Source: Heliomarina sp018223035 (lineage in GTDB: Bacteria; Pseudomonadota; Alphaproteobacteria; Rhodobacterales; Rhodobacteraceae). Taken from it: a DNA stretch of 64,000 bases. Below, in pieces: positions 54,246 to 62,911 of the stretch (its first letter is position 1; every line of letters starts with the position of its first letter). The notes below the pieces were generated by a model. The model did not search any database, had not been told where the DNA came from, and worked only from the letters and a program-made list of their open reading frames with translations. The DNA lies in assembly GCA_018223035.1 (NCBI GenBank), contig JAAEZD010000001.1, positions 124,001 through 188,000 of the forward strand. Direction: 5' to 3'. The translations under genes were made by a program, and so were the position numbers.

Positions 54246-54980
54246 TCACCGGGCGGCCTCAAAACGATTTTCAAGCTCGGCCAGTTCTTCGGGCGAGTTC
54301 ACGCCGGCGACCTCGTCGGGCTGAGTTTCAACGACGGCGATACCGTGAGATTCCGCCCGCGCCAGAGCAACAATGTCGGTGAGGTAATATTCGCCTTTGC
54401 CATTGTCGTTACCAACCTGCGTCAGCAAGGGAAACAACAACTCCGACCGTGCGGCCAAGATGCCGGAATTGCAAAGATCGATGGCCTTCTCTTCGGGGCT
54501 TGCGTCCGCGTGTTCAACGATCCGCTCAAGCTGTCCGTTCGCATCTGTGACCAAGCGACCGTAACTGCGAGTATCTTCGGGACGGAATCCTAGCACGGCA
54601 AGCGCATCGCCGCCCTGCACGGCCTCGGCCAGCCGACGCATGGTTGTCGCGCTGACCAGCGGGACGTCGCCGTAAAGGACCAGAACGACACCGGCAAAAC
54701 CGTTCAGCGCCGGCTCGGCCATGCGCACCGCGTGCCCGGTTCCCAGTTGCGGCTCCTGCACCACGGTTTCGAGATCGGGAAAGGCGGCGCGGATCTGTTC
54801 GCGTTCCGCCCCGACGACCAGAACTGATCGTGTAGCGCCCAGCGCGTCGAGGCTTTCAAGCAGATGTGCCAGCATAGGGCGCCCGGCCAGCGGATGCAGA
54901 ACCTTGTGAAGATCGGATTTCATCCGCGTGCCCTTGCCCGCCGCCAGAACGACGGCGGCAATCGGTTGTTCCTGCGTCAT
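54246..54980 (-). CDS. Stand-alone GlmU-type nucleotidyltransferase domain
   Basis: A 244-residue protein matching the N-terminal uridylyltransferase half of GlmU: LAAGKGTRMKSDLHKVLHP, EPQLGTGHAV, YGDVPLVS, YGRLV, NSGI and GEYYLTD. The C-terminal left-handed beta-helix acetyltransferase of GlmU is absent and the gene ends cleanly. It should make an NDP-sugar, probably UDP-sugar, from a sugar-1-phosphate; MurU has a similar single-domain form. The ATG overlaps the upstream ALDH stop by 4 nt. The AmgK-like kinase of the same operon could supply the sugar-1-phosphate. Confidence 0.85.
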   Translation of the reverse strand: MTQEQPIAAVVLAAGKGTRMKSDLHKVLHPLAGRPMLAHLLESLDALGATRSVLVVGAEREQIRAAFPDLETVVQEPQLGTGHAVRMAEPALNGFAGVVLVLYGDVPLVSATTMRRLAEAVQGGDALAVLGFRPEDTRSYGRLVTDANGQLERIVEHADASPEEKAIDLCNSGILAARSELLFPLLTQVGNDNGKGEYYLTDIVALARAESHGIAVVETQPDEVAGVNSPEELAELENRFEAAR

Positions 54981-56470
54981 TCGGCAGATTCCGGCTCTAT
55001 GTACCAGCCCCAGCTTTCGATAGGGTCGAAGCGAGTGATCTGCTTGGTCTCGCGGAAGGCGGCAAAACCGGCCGTGCCAAGTTCGCGCCCGATGCCAGAG
55101 GATTTGTACCCGCCCCATGGCACCTGCGTGAACGTCGGCTGTGAGCAGTTGATCCAGATGATCCCTGCCCGCAACTTAGCCGCGACCCGTTCGCAGCGTT
55201 CCAGATCGTCCGACATCACTGCCCCGGCAAGCCCATAGGCACTGTCATTGGCCAGTGTCAGGGCTTCTTCCTCGGTATCAAAGGCATTGACACAGACGAC
55301 CGGGCCGAAAATCTCTTCGCGCCAGATTTCCGCATCGGTCGGCACATCGGCAAAGATTGTCGGCGCGATGAAATAGCCGGTGTTCATCCCGTCGGGACGC
55401 CCGCCACCAGTCACCAGTTTTGCGCCGCTGGATTTCCCGGAGTCGATTGCCGCCATGACCTTGTCGTATTGCAGCTTGTTCACGATCGGCCCCAGCTTGA
55501 CGCCGTCTTCGTCGCCTGCGCCGATCTTGATCGCTTCCGTAACCTCGGTCAGGCGTGCCATCAATTGCGGATAGAGGTTCTGTTGCACCAAAACGCGGGA
55601 CGTGGCCGAGCAGACCTCGCCCTTGTTCCAGAATATCCCGAAAACGATCCATTCGACCGCCTTGTCGATGTCACAGTCGTCAAAAACGATAAAGGGCGAT
55701 TTACCGCCAAGTTCCAGCGATACGGTACGGATGCCCTCTGCCGCTGCTGTCATCACCTTGCGACCGGTGGCAACCGAACCAGTAAAGGCCAGCTTGTCCA
55801 CAAGCGGATGATCCGTCAACGCCTGCCCGGCCTCTGGGCCCGTGCCTGTGATCAGGTTGAAAACACCTGCAGGAAGATCTGCGGCATCGATGATTTCTGC
55901 AAGGATCGCGCAGGTCACGGAGCAATGTTCGGACGGTTTCAGAACGATGCAGCAGCCCGCCGCGAGCGCGGGTGCGACTTTCCAGACCGCCATGAGCAGC
56001 GGGAAATTCCACGGCGTGATTGCGCCCACGACCCCAAGCGGTTCGGTGCTCACGGTACTTTTGAAACGCGCATCACCTACGTCGACCGGGGTCGGGCCGT
56101 TGGCCGCGTCGGTCTCAGCGAGATCGGCGTAATATTCGAATACGAAAGCGGCATCGCCGATGTCCCATTCCGCCTCCGGCAGCGGCTTGCCATTGTCTGC
56201 GGTCTCCAGTGCGGAAATTTCGGCAAGGCGATCCGATATGCCCTTCGAGATCCGGCGCAGCGCCGAGGCTCGCTCGGCTGCAGGCATGCGCGGCCATGGT
56301 CCTTCGTCGAAAGCGCGCCGCGCGGCACGCACGGCCTTGTCAACGTCCACCGCCTGCCCTGCCGCGATATGCGCAAAGACCTCTTCGGTTGCGGGGTTCA
56401 CGGCCTCAAAACTGCCGCCGGCGACAGGCGCGGCAAAGGAACCGTCGATATAAAGCTCTGTGATCTTCAT
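54977..56470 (-). CDS. Aldehyde dehydrogenase, betaine/aminoaldehyde type
   Basis: A 497-residue ALDH with catalytic Cys in GEVCSATSR and Glu in LELGGKSPF. The CSATSR sequence and the C-terminal SWGWYIEPE resemble the ALDH10 (betaine-aldehyde/aminoaldehyde) branch, which accepts omega-amino or trimethylammonio aldehydes. It starts 13 bp after the preceding ALDH and overlaps the nucleotidyltransferase start. The sequence suggests oxidation of an aminoaldehyde-like product of the FAD oxidase. Confidence 0.88.
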   Translation of the reverse strand: MKITELYIDGSFAAPVAGGSFEAVNPATEEVFAHIAAGQAVDVDKAVRAARRAFDEGPWPRMPAAERASALRRISKGISDRLAEISALETADNGKPLPEAEWDIGDAAFVFEYYADLAETDAANGPTPVDVGDARFKSTVSTEPLGVVGAITPWNFPLLMAVWKVAPALAAGCCIVLKPSEHCSVTCAILAEIIDAADLPAGVFNLITGTGPEAGQALTDHPLVDKLAFTGSVATGRKVMTAAAEGIRTVSLELGGKSPFIVFDDCDIDKAVEWIVFGIFWNKGEVCSATSRVLVQQNLYPQLMARLTEVTEAIKIGAGDEDGVKLGPIVNKLQYDKVMAAIDSGKSSGAKLVTGGGRPDGMNTGYFIAPTIFADVPTDAEIWREEIFGPVVCVNAFDTEEEALTLANDSAYGLAGAVMSDDLERCERVAAKLRAGIIWINCSQPTFTQVPWGGYKSSGIGRELGTAGFAAFRETKQITRFDPIESWGWYIEPESAE

Positions 56471-56483
56471 GCTCTAACCTCTC

Positions 56484-57989
56484 TTACGAAAGTTTCCGCC
56501 CGCCAGCTTCCAGGAACCAGTCGTCCGGATACGGATACCACCAGTCCTGACGCACCGGCTTATGATCCATGATGACCATCTTGGACCGGCGGAAAGCGTC
56601 GAGCCCCTGCCGCCCAAGCTCACGCCCTATGCCGGAGCTCTTCCAGCCGCCAAAGGGCAATGCGTCATTGTCGATCATCGGGTTGTTAATCCAGACCATT
56701 CCGGAATCGAGCCTTTCATGCGCTTCGTGTGCTTCCTCCAGCGAGGTCGTGAAGACCGAAGCGCCAAGCCCAAACTCAGAATTGTTCGCGCCGTCGATGG
56801 CCGCGTCGAAATCGGGCACCCGGACGATGGCAGCAACCGGGCCAAAGCATTCCTCGTGCAGGATATCCATGTCTTCGGTACAATCGGTCAGGATGGTGGG
56901 TTCGTAAAACCAGCCTTTCGTCTGTGCCGGGGGAATGCGACCGCCGCAAACCACGGTCGCGCCTTTAGCGACGGCATCGGCGACGAGGCGTTCGACCTTG
57001 TCACGGGCTGCCTTGCTGACCAGCGGACCGATTTCGGATTTGTCCAACCCGTTGCCTATCCTCAGCCGGGCCGTTTCGGCTGCGAAGGCCTTAACGAAAT
57101 CGTCATGCACGCTGTCGACCACATACATGCGTTCGGTCGAGGTACATACCTGCCCGGACATGTGGAACGCGCCTGTGACGGCGCCGGCAGCGGCAACTTC
57201 GATGGGTGCGTACGCGGTGATAATCATCGGATCGGATCCACCAGCCTCAATGACCGCCGGTTTCATCTTGGCGGCGGCTGCGGCGGCAACCGCCTGCCCG
57301 GCCTTTACCGATCCGGTAAAGGCCACTGCATGGGTCATCGGACTCTCCACCAGTGCTTTGCCAACCTCGGCACCGCCCGGAAGACACGCGACGAGACCTT
57401 CAGGCAGCCCCTCGAAAACTTTCATGAACTCTAGGGTCGACATGGTTGTCGCCTCGGCAGGTTTGATAACGCAGCCATTTCCGGCTGCAAGCGATGCGGC
57501 AACGGTCCAGCACATCAGCAGGACGGGGAAATTGAACGGCATGATATGGACCGATACGCCAAGCGGTTCGTATTTGGCGAACTGGAAAGAGCCGAGCTGC
57601 GTCGTACCGGCGATCTTGCCTGCCTCGTCCCGGGCCATTTCGGCGTAATAGCGGAAGATGGGCGCGCAATTGGCCAGTTCCCCGATGGCTTCGGGATATG
57701 GCTTGCCCATTTCCCGGCTCATGATGATCGAACATTCGGTAAGGTCGGCGTTCTCGATTCGGTTGGCCAGATCGTGAAGATGCTTGGCCCGTGATTTCGC
57801 ATCGACCATTTTCCATCCAGCCTGCGCTTTGGTGACCGTTTCCAGAACGGATCGGATTTCATCACCCGTCACATCTACGCGGGTGCCAACGGGTTCCAGC
57901 GTCGCCGGGTCGATAACCTCATGCGTCCTGCCCCGGCTCTCACGGAAACCGGGCAAAAGAAAGTAACGGGCGATGTTCAGATCAGACAT
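56484..57989 (-). CDS. Aldehyde dehydrogenase, second of the pair
   Basis: A 501-residue ALDH with Cys in GQVCTSTER, Glu in VIEAGGSDP and PFNFPVLL in the cofactor site. The TSTER and IEAGGSDP versions place it in a different branch from the ALDH encoded next to it (CSATSR, LELGGKSPF), so the two should have different substrates or act in sequence. It lies 9 bp after the kinase gene. Confidence 0.88.
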   Translation of the reverse strand: MSDLNIARYFLLPGFRESRGRTHEVIDPATLEPVGTRVDVTGDEIRSVLETVTKAQAGWKMVDAKSRAKHLHDLANRIENADLTECSIIMSREMGKPYPEAIGELANCAPIFRYYAEMARDEAGKIAGTTQLGSFQFAKYEPLGVSVHIMPFNFPVLLMCWTVAASLAAGNGCVIKPAEATTMSTLEFMKVFEGLPEGLVACLPGGAEVGKALVESPMTHAVAFTGSVKAGQAVAAAAAAKMKPAVIEAGGSDPMIITAYAPIEVAAAGAVTGAFHMSGQVCTSTERMYVVDSVHDDFVKAFAAETARLRIGNGLDKSEIGPLVSKAARDKVERLVADAVAKGATVVCGGRIPPAQTKGWFYEPTILTDCTEDMDILHEECFGPVAAIVRVPDFDAAIDGANNSEFGLGASVFTTSLEEAHEAHERLDSGMVWINNPMIDNDALPFGGWKSSGIGRELGRQGLDAFRRSKMVIMDHKPVRQDWWYPYPDDWFLEAGGRKLS

Positions 57990-57998
57990 CTGGTATCC

Positions 57999-59024
57999 TT
58001 AGGTATGCTTGGCAATCGCCGCACCGGCATCGCGCCATTCGGGGATTGTCTTGTCGATAAGTTCTTTTATTTCGTGCAGTTGCGCCGCAGCGAAAGCCGC
58101 CTGCATCTGGCGCAGGACGCGCGGCATGAAAGTGAGATAACCGGGCTTTCCGTCACGCTTTGCGAGTCGCATGAACACTCCGGCGATCCGCGTGTGACGC
58201 TGCGCGCCCAGCAAATGATAGCGATTGGCGATCGTGTCAGCGCCACCCGCGTGTTCCGGAGCACGTTCGATGTAATGCGCCAGCATTTTCGCTTCGATCC
58301 CATTGGAAAGATCGCGGCGTGCGTCCTGCAGGAGGGACACCAGATCGTATTCCGCAGGGCCGAGCACCGCGTCCTGAAAGTCGAGCAGACCACAGCGTTG
58401 AATACCTCCGCGCCCTTCAAGTTCCATCAAGTTATCCACGTGAAAATCACGCAGAACGAGGGTTTGCGGAGCGTTTTTCAGCGGCTCGAGCGCTTTGGCC
58501 CAGAGCGTCCGGAATTCTTGATCGAAACCACCCACGTCCTCATCCGGCCTTAGCGCCCCAAGAAACCATTGGGAAAAGATAGAAAGCTCGTCCAGCAGGG
58601 TCGCGAGATCGTATTCAGGTGCGGTAACATCGGCGGCCAAAGGGTGCCCGTGCAGATGCAGAAGCGCATCCGTGGCAAGACGATAGAGCTTTTCCTCGTC
58701 AACGCCGCGCGCCAGTTGGGCGCTGTAGGTCGTCAGGCCGAAATCTTCGATCAGGGCAAGACCGACTGCCGGGTCCGCCCCGATCACGCGCGGAGCGCTT
58801 AGACCCAGCGAATTCAGATGCCGCGCGATGCGCAGGAAGGCCGCGAACCCGACTGGATCGGTGCGATCTTCCATAAGCAGTAGCTCGGCCCCTTCAAGCC
58901 GCAGATAGCGGCGCGCCGAGGCATCACCCGGCAGCGCAGCAATGCTTGCCCGGGCATGTCCATGCCGCGCCAGAAAAGTCGCGACAGGCGGTTCCAGCTG
59001 TAAAGGGGCCAGAGCGAGGTTCAT
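57999..59024 (-). CDS. AmgK-like anomeric sugar kinase (aminoglycoside phosphotransferase fold)
   Basis: A 341-residue APH-fold kinase. The catalytic loop is LRDFHVDNLM, the metal-binding segment GLLDFQDAVLGPAEYDLVSLL and an ATP-grip region PGDASARRYLRL. The DFQDAV-GP-YDLVSLL pattern is that of AmgK, which phosphorylates N-acetylmuramate or GlcNAc at C1. Length equals AmgK (about 340). AmgK normally pairs with a uridylyltransferase, MurU; here the GlmU-type domain three genes downstream could do this. Its start overlaps the cupin stop (ATGA). Confidence 0.83.
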   Translation of the reverse strand: MNLALAPLQLEPPVATFLARHGHARASIAALPGDASARRYLRLEGAELLLMEDRTDPVGFAAFLRIARHLNSLGLSAPRVIGADPAVGLALIEDFGLTTYSAQLARGVDEEKLYRLATDALLHLHGHPLAADVTAPEYDLATLLDELSIFSQWFLGALRPDEDVGGFDQEFRTLWAKALEPLKNAPQTLVLRDFHVDNLMELEGRGGIQRCGLLDFQDAVLGPAEYDLVSLLQDARRDLSNGIEAKMLAHYIERAPEHAGGADTIANRYHLLGAQRHTRIAGVFMRLAKRDGKPGYLTFMPRVLRQMQAAFAAAQLHEIKELIDKTIPEWRDAGAAIAKHT

Positions 59025-59365
59025 CGGATCATGTAGACCTTTTTGACGGTCTCATGGACCGTGCAGACGCCCTTCCAGTCCTGCGGGAAAAAGGCCGCAG
59101 TATCCGGCGTGATCTCGATAACGTCGCCACTTTCATGGACATAAGTACAACGTCCTTCGAGGAAATGGCAGAATTCGTCCTTAGTGACGTGGCATTCCCA
59201 TTTTCCCGGCGTGCAGATCCACAGGCCGCACTCCGACTGGCCGTCCGGCCCTTTGTGCAGAACCTTGCCGCTGGTGCGGGATTCACCTTCGATCATCGTC
59301 GGGATCACGCCCCAGTCGACCGTATCCGTCACCTCGAGAGGTTTGTTCATCACAGGCGTTTTCAT
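59021..59365 (-). CDS. Cupin protein (DUF861 type), second of the operon
   Basis: A 114-residue single cupin (GESRTSGKVLHKGPDGQSECG, then KDEFCHFLEGRCTYVHESGD). It is similar to the neighbouring cupin at 59378 in the pattern GKVLHKGP-C/G-WICTPGKW-DEFCHF, so the two are tandem duplicates. DUF861 cupins have a metal site; the His and Glu in CHFLEG are the visible candidates. Role unknown. Confidence 0.85.
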   Translation of the reverse strand: MKTPVMNKPLEVTDTVDWGVIPTMIEGESRTSGKVLHKGPDGQSECGLWICTPGKWECHVTKDEFCHFLEGRCTYVHESGDVIEITPDTAAFFPQDWKGVCTVHETVKKVYMIR

Positions 59366-59377
59366 CGCATCGCTTCC

Positions 59378-59737
59378 TTAGCTGAGCATGTAAATGTTGC
59401 GGATGGTCTCGAAGATCTCGGCTTCGCCTTCCCATCCGGCCGTAAAGAGGACGCAGGTGCCCGCCATCACGTCGATGACCTCGCCGTCGTCAGAGCGGTA
59501 TTGCGCCCGCCCCGAAACGAAATGGCAGAATTCGTCGCGCGGGACAGAGATGCGCCAGCGACCGGGCGTGCAGACCCAGATCCCGGATTCCGGGCTGTTG
59601 TTCGGTCCCTTGTGCAAAAGTCGGCCAGTTGAGTGTGACGCGCCGTCAAGCGCGTCGGGCTGGGGGCCCCAATCCACAAGGTCGTCATAGGTACAGGCTT
59701 GATGAATATGAGGGGCTGAGGCGTTCAAGTCTGTCAT
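59378..59737 (-). CDS. Cupin protein (DUF861 type), first of the operon
   Basis: A 119-residue cupin (GASHSTGRLLHKGPNNSPESG, WVCTPGRW, RDEFCHFVSGRAQYRSDDGEV). Its start overlaps the glycosyltransferase stop by 4 nt, so it should be translated in step with it. With the cupin at 59021 it forms a tandem pair; a third lies at 52487. Three related cupins in one operon suggest successive steps or a heteromeric enzyme. Confidence 0.85.
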   Translation of the reverse strand: MTDLNASAPHIHQACTYDDLVDWGPQPDALDGASHSTGRLLHKGPNNSPESGIWVCTPGRWRISVPRDEFCHFVSGRAQYRSDDGEVIDVMAGTCVLFTAGWEGEAEIFETIRNIYMLS

Positions 59738-61020
59738 TTGTCACCGTCCAGCAGGCCGGTCAGCAGGCGTGCGGCCTTAACCGGGCCTTCGCAGCCCTGC
59801 ATATGGGTCGAGATCTTTTCGAGCCGCGCCTGCATGTCCGCATCGGTCAGGCAGGTTTCGATCTTGGCGATCAGTTCCTCGTCTTCCCAGTCATAGCGAT
59901 GCGATTTGAAACCATAGCCGGTTTCTTGCACGCGCATCGCGTTGTCATGGCCGTCCCAGACATAGGGCATGATGATCGCGGGCTTGCCGAAGTAGAGGCA
60001 TTCGGTGAACGAGTTGTTGCCACCGTGATGGATGACGGCATCGACCTGCGGGATGACCGAGGGCTGCGGATACCAGCTGTCGATGATGACGTTGGGCGGG
60101 ATATCCGAATATTCCTCCTTGTAATCGCCAACGTTCACCAGTGCTCGATAGCGGGTCTTGCCGATCAGGGTGATCAACCGCTTGAGCAGGTCAGTATCGC
60201 CGGAACCGAGCGAGCCGAAGGACACGTAGAGCAGCGGGCCGTCATTGTTGGCTTTGAACTCTGGCACCTCATAGGGCGCATCTTCGCGCACGCAGCCTTC
60301 GAGGTATTGGAAACGCGCCGGGTCGAGCGGGTTGTCCCGCTTGTAGGTCAGCGGCTCCGGATAGAGCATCAGGTTCAGGTAGGGCGAAGCCTCGAAGAAC
60401 TCACCGATCTTGTAGGCGTCTTCGCCGCATTCGGCGAGGAAGGCGTTAAAATCGTCGTGGATTGGCTTGATGACTTCTTCGAAACGGGCACGGAACGCCG
60501 CGTGGCCTTCGGTGTCGTTCTCGGCCATGCCCGACAGGTGCGGCGGAATGGCGGGGTCTTCGATTTCATTCTCGGAGCAGGAAATAATCCGCACCCATGG
60601 AACACCGTATTGCTTGATTGCCGGAAAGAGGATGACGTTATCTACCGCAATCAGGTCCGGCTTGATCTTGTCGAGAACGCCCGGCAAGTCCTTTTGCGCC
60701 CACTTGGCGCTGTCCACGATCGCTTCCCAGCATTCCTTGACGTAGTTGTCGATCTGGTCGATCGGCTCCTTGCGGAAGTTCGGGATGTGCCCGTTGATAA
60801 AGTCTTCCCAGAACTTGGCCATCTGCTCGGGTGGCATCGGCTCGGACAGGGCGACGGGATGCGCTTCAAAACCATAGCCTTCGTAGACTTCGACGAAACC
60901 CGGGTCCGACAGGAATACCACCTTGTGACCCATCGCGGTCAGGGCCTGAGCGATACCAACAGAGTTGAGCGCCGGTCCAAAGGCGGCTTCGGGGAAAAGG
61001 GCGAAAGTCTTCTGTTCCAT
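59734..61020 (-). CDS. UDP-glycosyltransferase (GT1, MGT-like)
   Basis: A 428-residue GT-B enzyme of the GT1 family. The N-terminal half has the acceptor-domain start FALFPEAAFGPALNS. The C-terminal half has YVSFGSLGSGD and the sugar-nucleotide motif VIHHGGNNSFTECL, GKPAIIMPY and HDNAMRVQETGYG. It transfers a sugar from an NDP-sugar to a small acceptor. ATG 61020 is preceded by AGGAG at 6 nt. A GT1 enzyme inside an importer/ALDH catabolic operon is unusual. Acceptor unknown. Confidence 0.87.
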   Translation of the reverse strand: MEQKTFALFPEAAFGPALNSVGIAQALTAMGHKVVFLSDPGFVEVYEGYGFEAHPVALSEPMPPEQMAKFWEDFINGHIPNFRKEPIDQIDNYVKECWEAIVDSAKWAQKDLPGVLDKIKPDLIAVDNVILFPAIKQYGVPWVRIISCSENEIEDPAIPPHLSGMAENDTEGHAAFRARFEEVIKPIHDDFNAFLAECGEDAYKIGEFFEASPYLNLMLYPEPLTYKRDNPLDPARFQYLEGCVREDAPYEVPEFKANNDGPLLYVSFGSLGSGDTDLLKRLITLIGKTRYRALVNVGDYKEEYSDIPPNVIIDSWYPQPSVIPQVDAVIHHGGNNSFTECLYFGKPAIIMPYVWDGHDNAMRVQETGYGFKSHRYDWEDEELIAKIETCLTDADMQARLEKISTHMQGCEGPVKAARLLTGLLDGDK

Positions 61021-61061
61021 GTGTTCTCCTGTTGGAAAGGCGCCGTTTGCGGCGCTGTGTT

Positions 61062-62123
61062 TTATGCAGGGAAAATGCGCGTGTCGCGGGCAGACCAACC
61101 CAGCGTGATCGTCTGCCCGACTTCGGGCGCAAGCCGTTCGGCAACGTCCGCCGTCAGACGTGAAATGACTGGCGTTTCGGCAAGGGGCGTTTTGACATGC
61201 AAAAGCAGATCCAGCCCGTGATAGGCGATATCCGTAATCTCGCCCGCAAGGCTGTTTTCACCTTTGCTTTCGACCCCCAAACGTTCCGGTCGAATGGCGG
61301 CGACAGCCGCGCTTCCCCCGGCCAGTTCAGGTGCGTCGGCAGCGCGGATCAGCGGCCCCTCCTTGCCCTGATACCCACCGGATGCCACCGACACCGGCAG
61401 GAAGTTCATGACCCCGATGAAATCTGCCGCAAAGCGGGTTTCGGGGTATTCGTAAATCTCACGCGGCGTCCCGACCTGAAGCAGCGCCCCATCCTTCATG
61501 ATGGCAACGCGGTCGGCCATGACCAGCGCTTCTTCCTGGTCATGCGTCACGACGATAAAGGTAATGCCGAACTCGTGCTGAAGACGCTTCAGTTCAAGCT
61601 GCATCTCGCTGCGCAGTTTCTTGTCAAGCGCACCGAGCGGTTCATCGAGCAGCAGCACCTTGGGCCGTTTCACCAGCGCGCGCGCAAGGGCCACACGCTG
61701 ACGTTGCCCACCGGACAGCTGATCAGGTTTGCGCCCGCCCAGATTGCCCAGCTGGATAACCTCGAGAATTTCCGATACGCGGGATTTAATCTCCGCCTTG
61801 GGAAGCCGGTCCATTTCCAGCCCATAGGCGATGTTCTGCGCTACGGTCATATGCGGGAAAAGCGCATAGGACTGGAACATCAGGTTCACCGGACGCTTGT
61901 TCGGTGGCATCGCGGCGATCGACGAGCCTTCAAGCAGAATATCACCGCCGCTTGGTGCCTCGAAACCGGCCAGCATGCGCAAAAGGGTCGTCTTGCCGCT
62001 GCCAGATGCGCCAAGAAGCGCAAAGAACTCGTTGCGATGGATGTCCATCGTGACCCCGGCCACCGCCTGCGCCGAGCCGAAGTTTTTCTTGATATCCCGA
62101 AGTGAAAGAAGGGGAGTGGTCAT
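61062..62123 (-). CDS. Spermidine/putrescine-type ABC transporter ATP-binding protein (PotA-like)
   Basis: A 353-residue ATPase with Walker A GASGSGKTT, signature LSGGQRQR, Walker B VLLLDEPLGALD, switch histidine VVTHDQEEAL and a C-terminal TOBE domain (residues about 275-350). The ATG overlaps the permease stop (ATGA). The PotA/FbpC/CysA class matches importers for polyamines, other amines, opines or sugars. Confidence 0.92.
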   Translation of the reverse strand: MTTPLLSLRDIKKNFGSAQAVAGVTMDIHRNEFFALLGASGSGKTTLLRMLAGFEAPSGGDILLEGSSIAAMPPNKRPVNLMFQSYALFPHMTVAQNIAYGLEMDRLPKAEIKSRVSEILEVIQLGNLGGRKPDQLSGGQRQRVALARALVKRPKVLLLDEPLGALDKKLRSEMQLELKRLQHEFGITFIVVTHDQEEALVMADRVAIMKDGALLQVGTPREIYEYPETRFAADFIGVMNFLPVSVASGGYQGKEGPLIRAADAPELAGGSAAVAAIRPERLGVESKGENSLAGEITDIAYHGLDLLLHVKTPLAETPVISRLTADVAERLAPEVGQTITLGWSARDTRIFPA

Positions 62124-62911
62124 TGTCCCGGCAGACCTCCGCGGTTGAGCCGTTGCGACAGGGCCAGCGCGACGACGGAAACCGCCATCACCACTGTTGC
62201 CAGCGCATTGATTTCAGGGGTCACGCCAAATCGGATCATCGAAAAGATCTGCATCGGGAGCGTGATCGAAGACCGCCCTGCCCCGGCTGTGAAAAAGGCG
62301 ATGATGAATTCATCGACCGACAGGGTGAAGGCGAGAAGCGCACCCGCAAGGATCGCAGGCATCAGCACCGGCAGAACAACCCGACGCATCGTCGTCGCGG
62401 TCGTCGCGCCAAGATCATTGGACGCCTCGACAATGGACCAGTCGAAGCTTTTCAACCGGGCGCGGACCACCGCGCTGACGAACGCAAGGTTGAACACCAC
62501 GTGGCTCACGATGATTGTATGCAGCCCCATCTTCACGCCAAGCAGTGAGAAAAAGCTGAGCAACGCGATGGCAAGCACAATGTCGGGAATGATCATCGGC
62601 GCGAAAATCATGGTTTCCAGCCATTTGCCGTTGCGGCGGCGTATCTCGACGCCGACAGCCAGCAAACTGCCAAGGATCGTTGACAGGAGGGTCGAGAAAA
62701 GTGCGACGATCAAGGTGTTACCGGCGGCCCGAAGGATGTCCTTGTTGGCCAGCAACTCGCCATACCATTTCACCGAAAAGCCGGTCCATGCGGTTGGCAG
62801 ACCACCTTCGTTGAAGGAAAGTCCGACCAGCACCGAGATCGGCAGGTAGAGAAAGGCAAAAACCAGTCCGAGGATCAGCAGCATCAGGCGAAAGGTGTTC
62901 CGGTCAGCCAT
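62120..62911 (-). CDS. Spermidine/putrescine-type ABC transporter permease (PotC-like)
   Basis: A 263-residue permease with six hydrophobic segments and the EAA loop EASNDLGATTATTMRRVVLP. The ATG at 62911 overlaps the preceding permease stop by 8 nt; the in-frame ATG at 62947 lies inside that gene and is rejected. It forms the channel with the PotB-like subunit. Confidence 0.92.
   Translation of the reverse strand: MADRNTFRLMLLILGLVFAFLYLPISVLVGLSFNEGGLPTAWTGFSVKWYGELLANKDILRAAGNTLIVALFSTLLSTILGSLLAVGVEIRRRNGKWLETMIFAPMIIPDIVLAIALLSFFSLLGVKMGLHTIIVSHVVFNLAFVSAVVRARLKSFDWSIVEASNDLGATTATTMRRVVLPVLMPAILAGALLAFTLSVDEFIIAFFTAGAGRSSITLPMQIFSMIRFGVTPEINALATVVMAVSVVALALSQRLNRGGLPGQ

Noticed and set aside
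59629..61221. 530-codon plus-strand frame opposite the glycosyltransferase
   Set aside because: It spans the end of one real gene, a whole gene and an intergenic gap on the other strand, which a real gene would not do; no domain seen.
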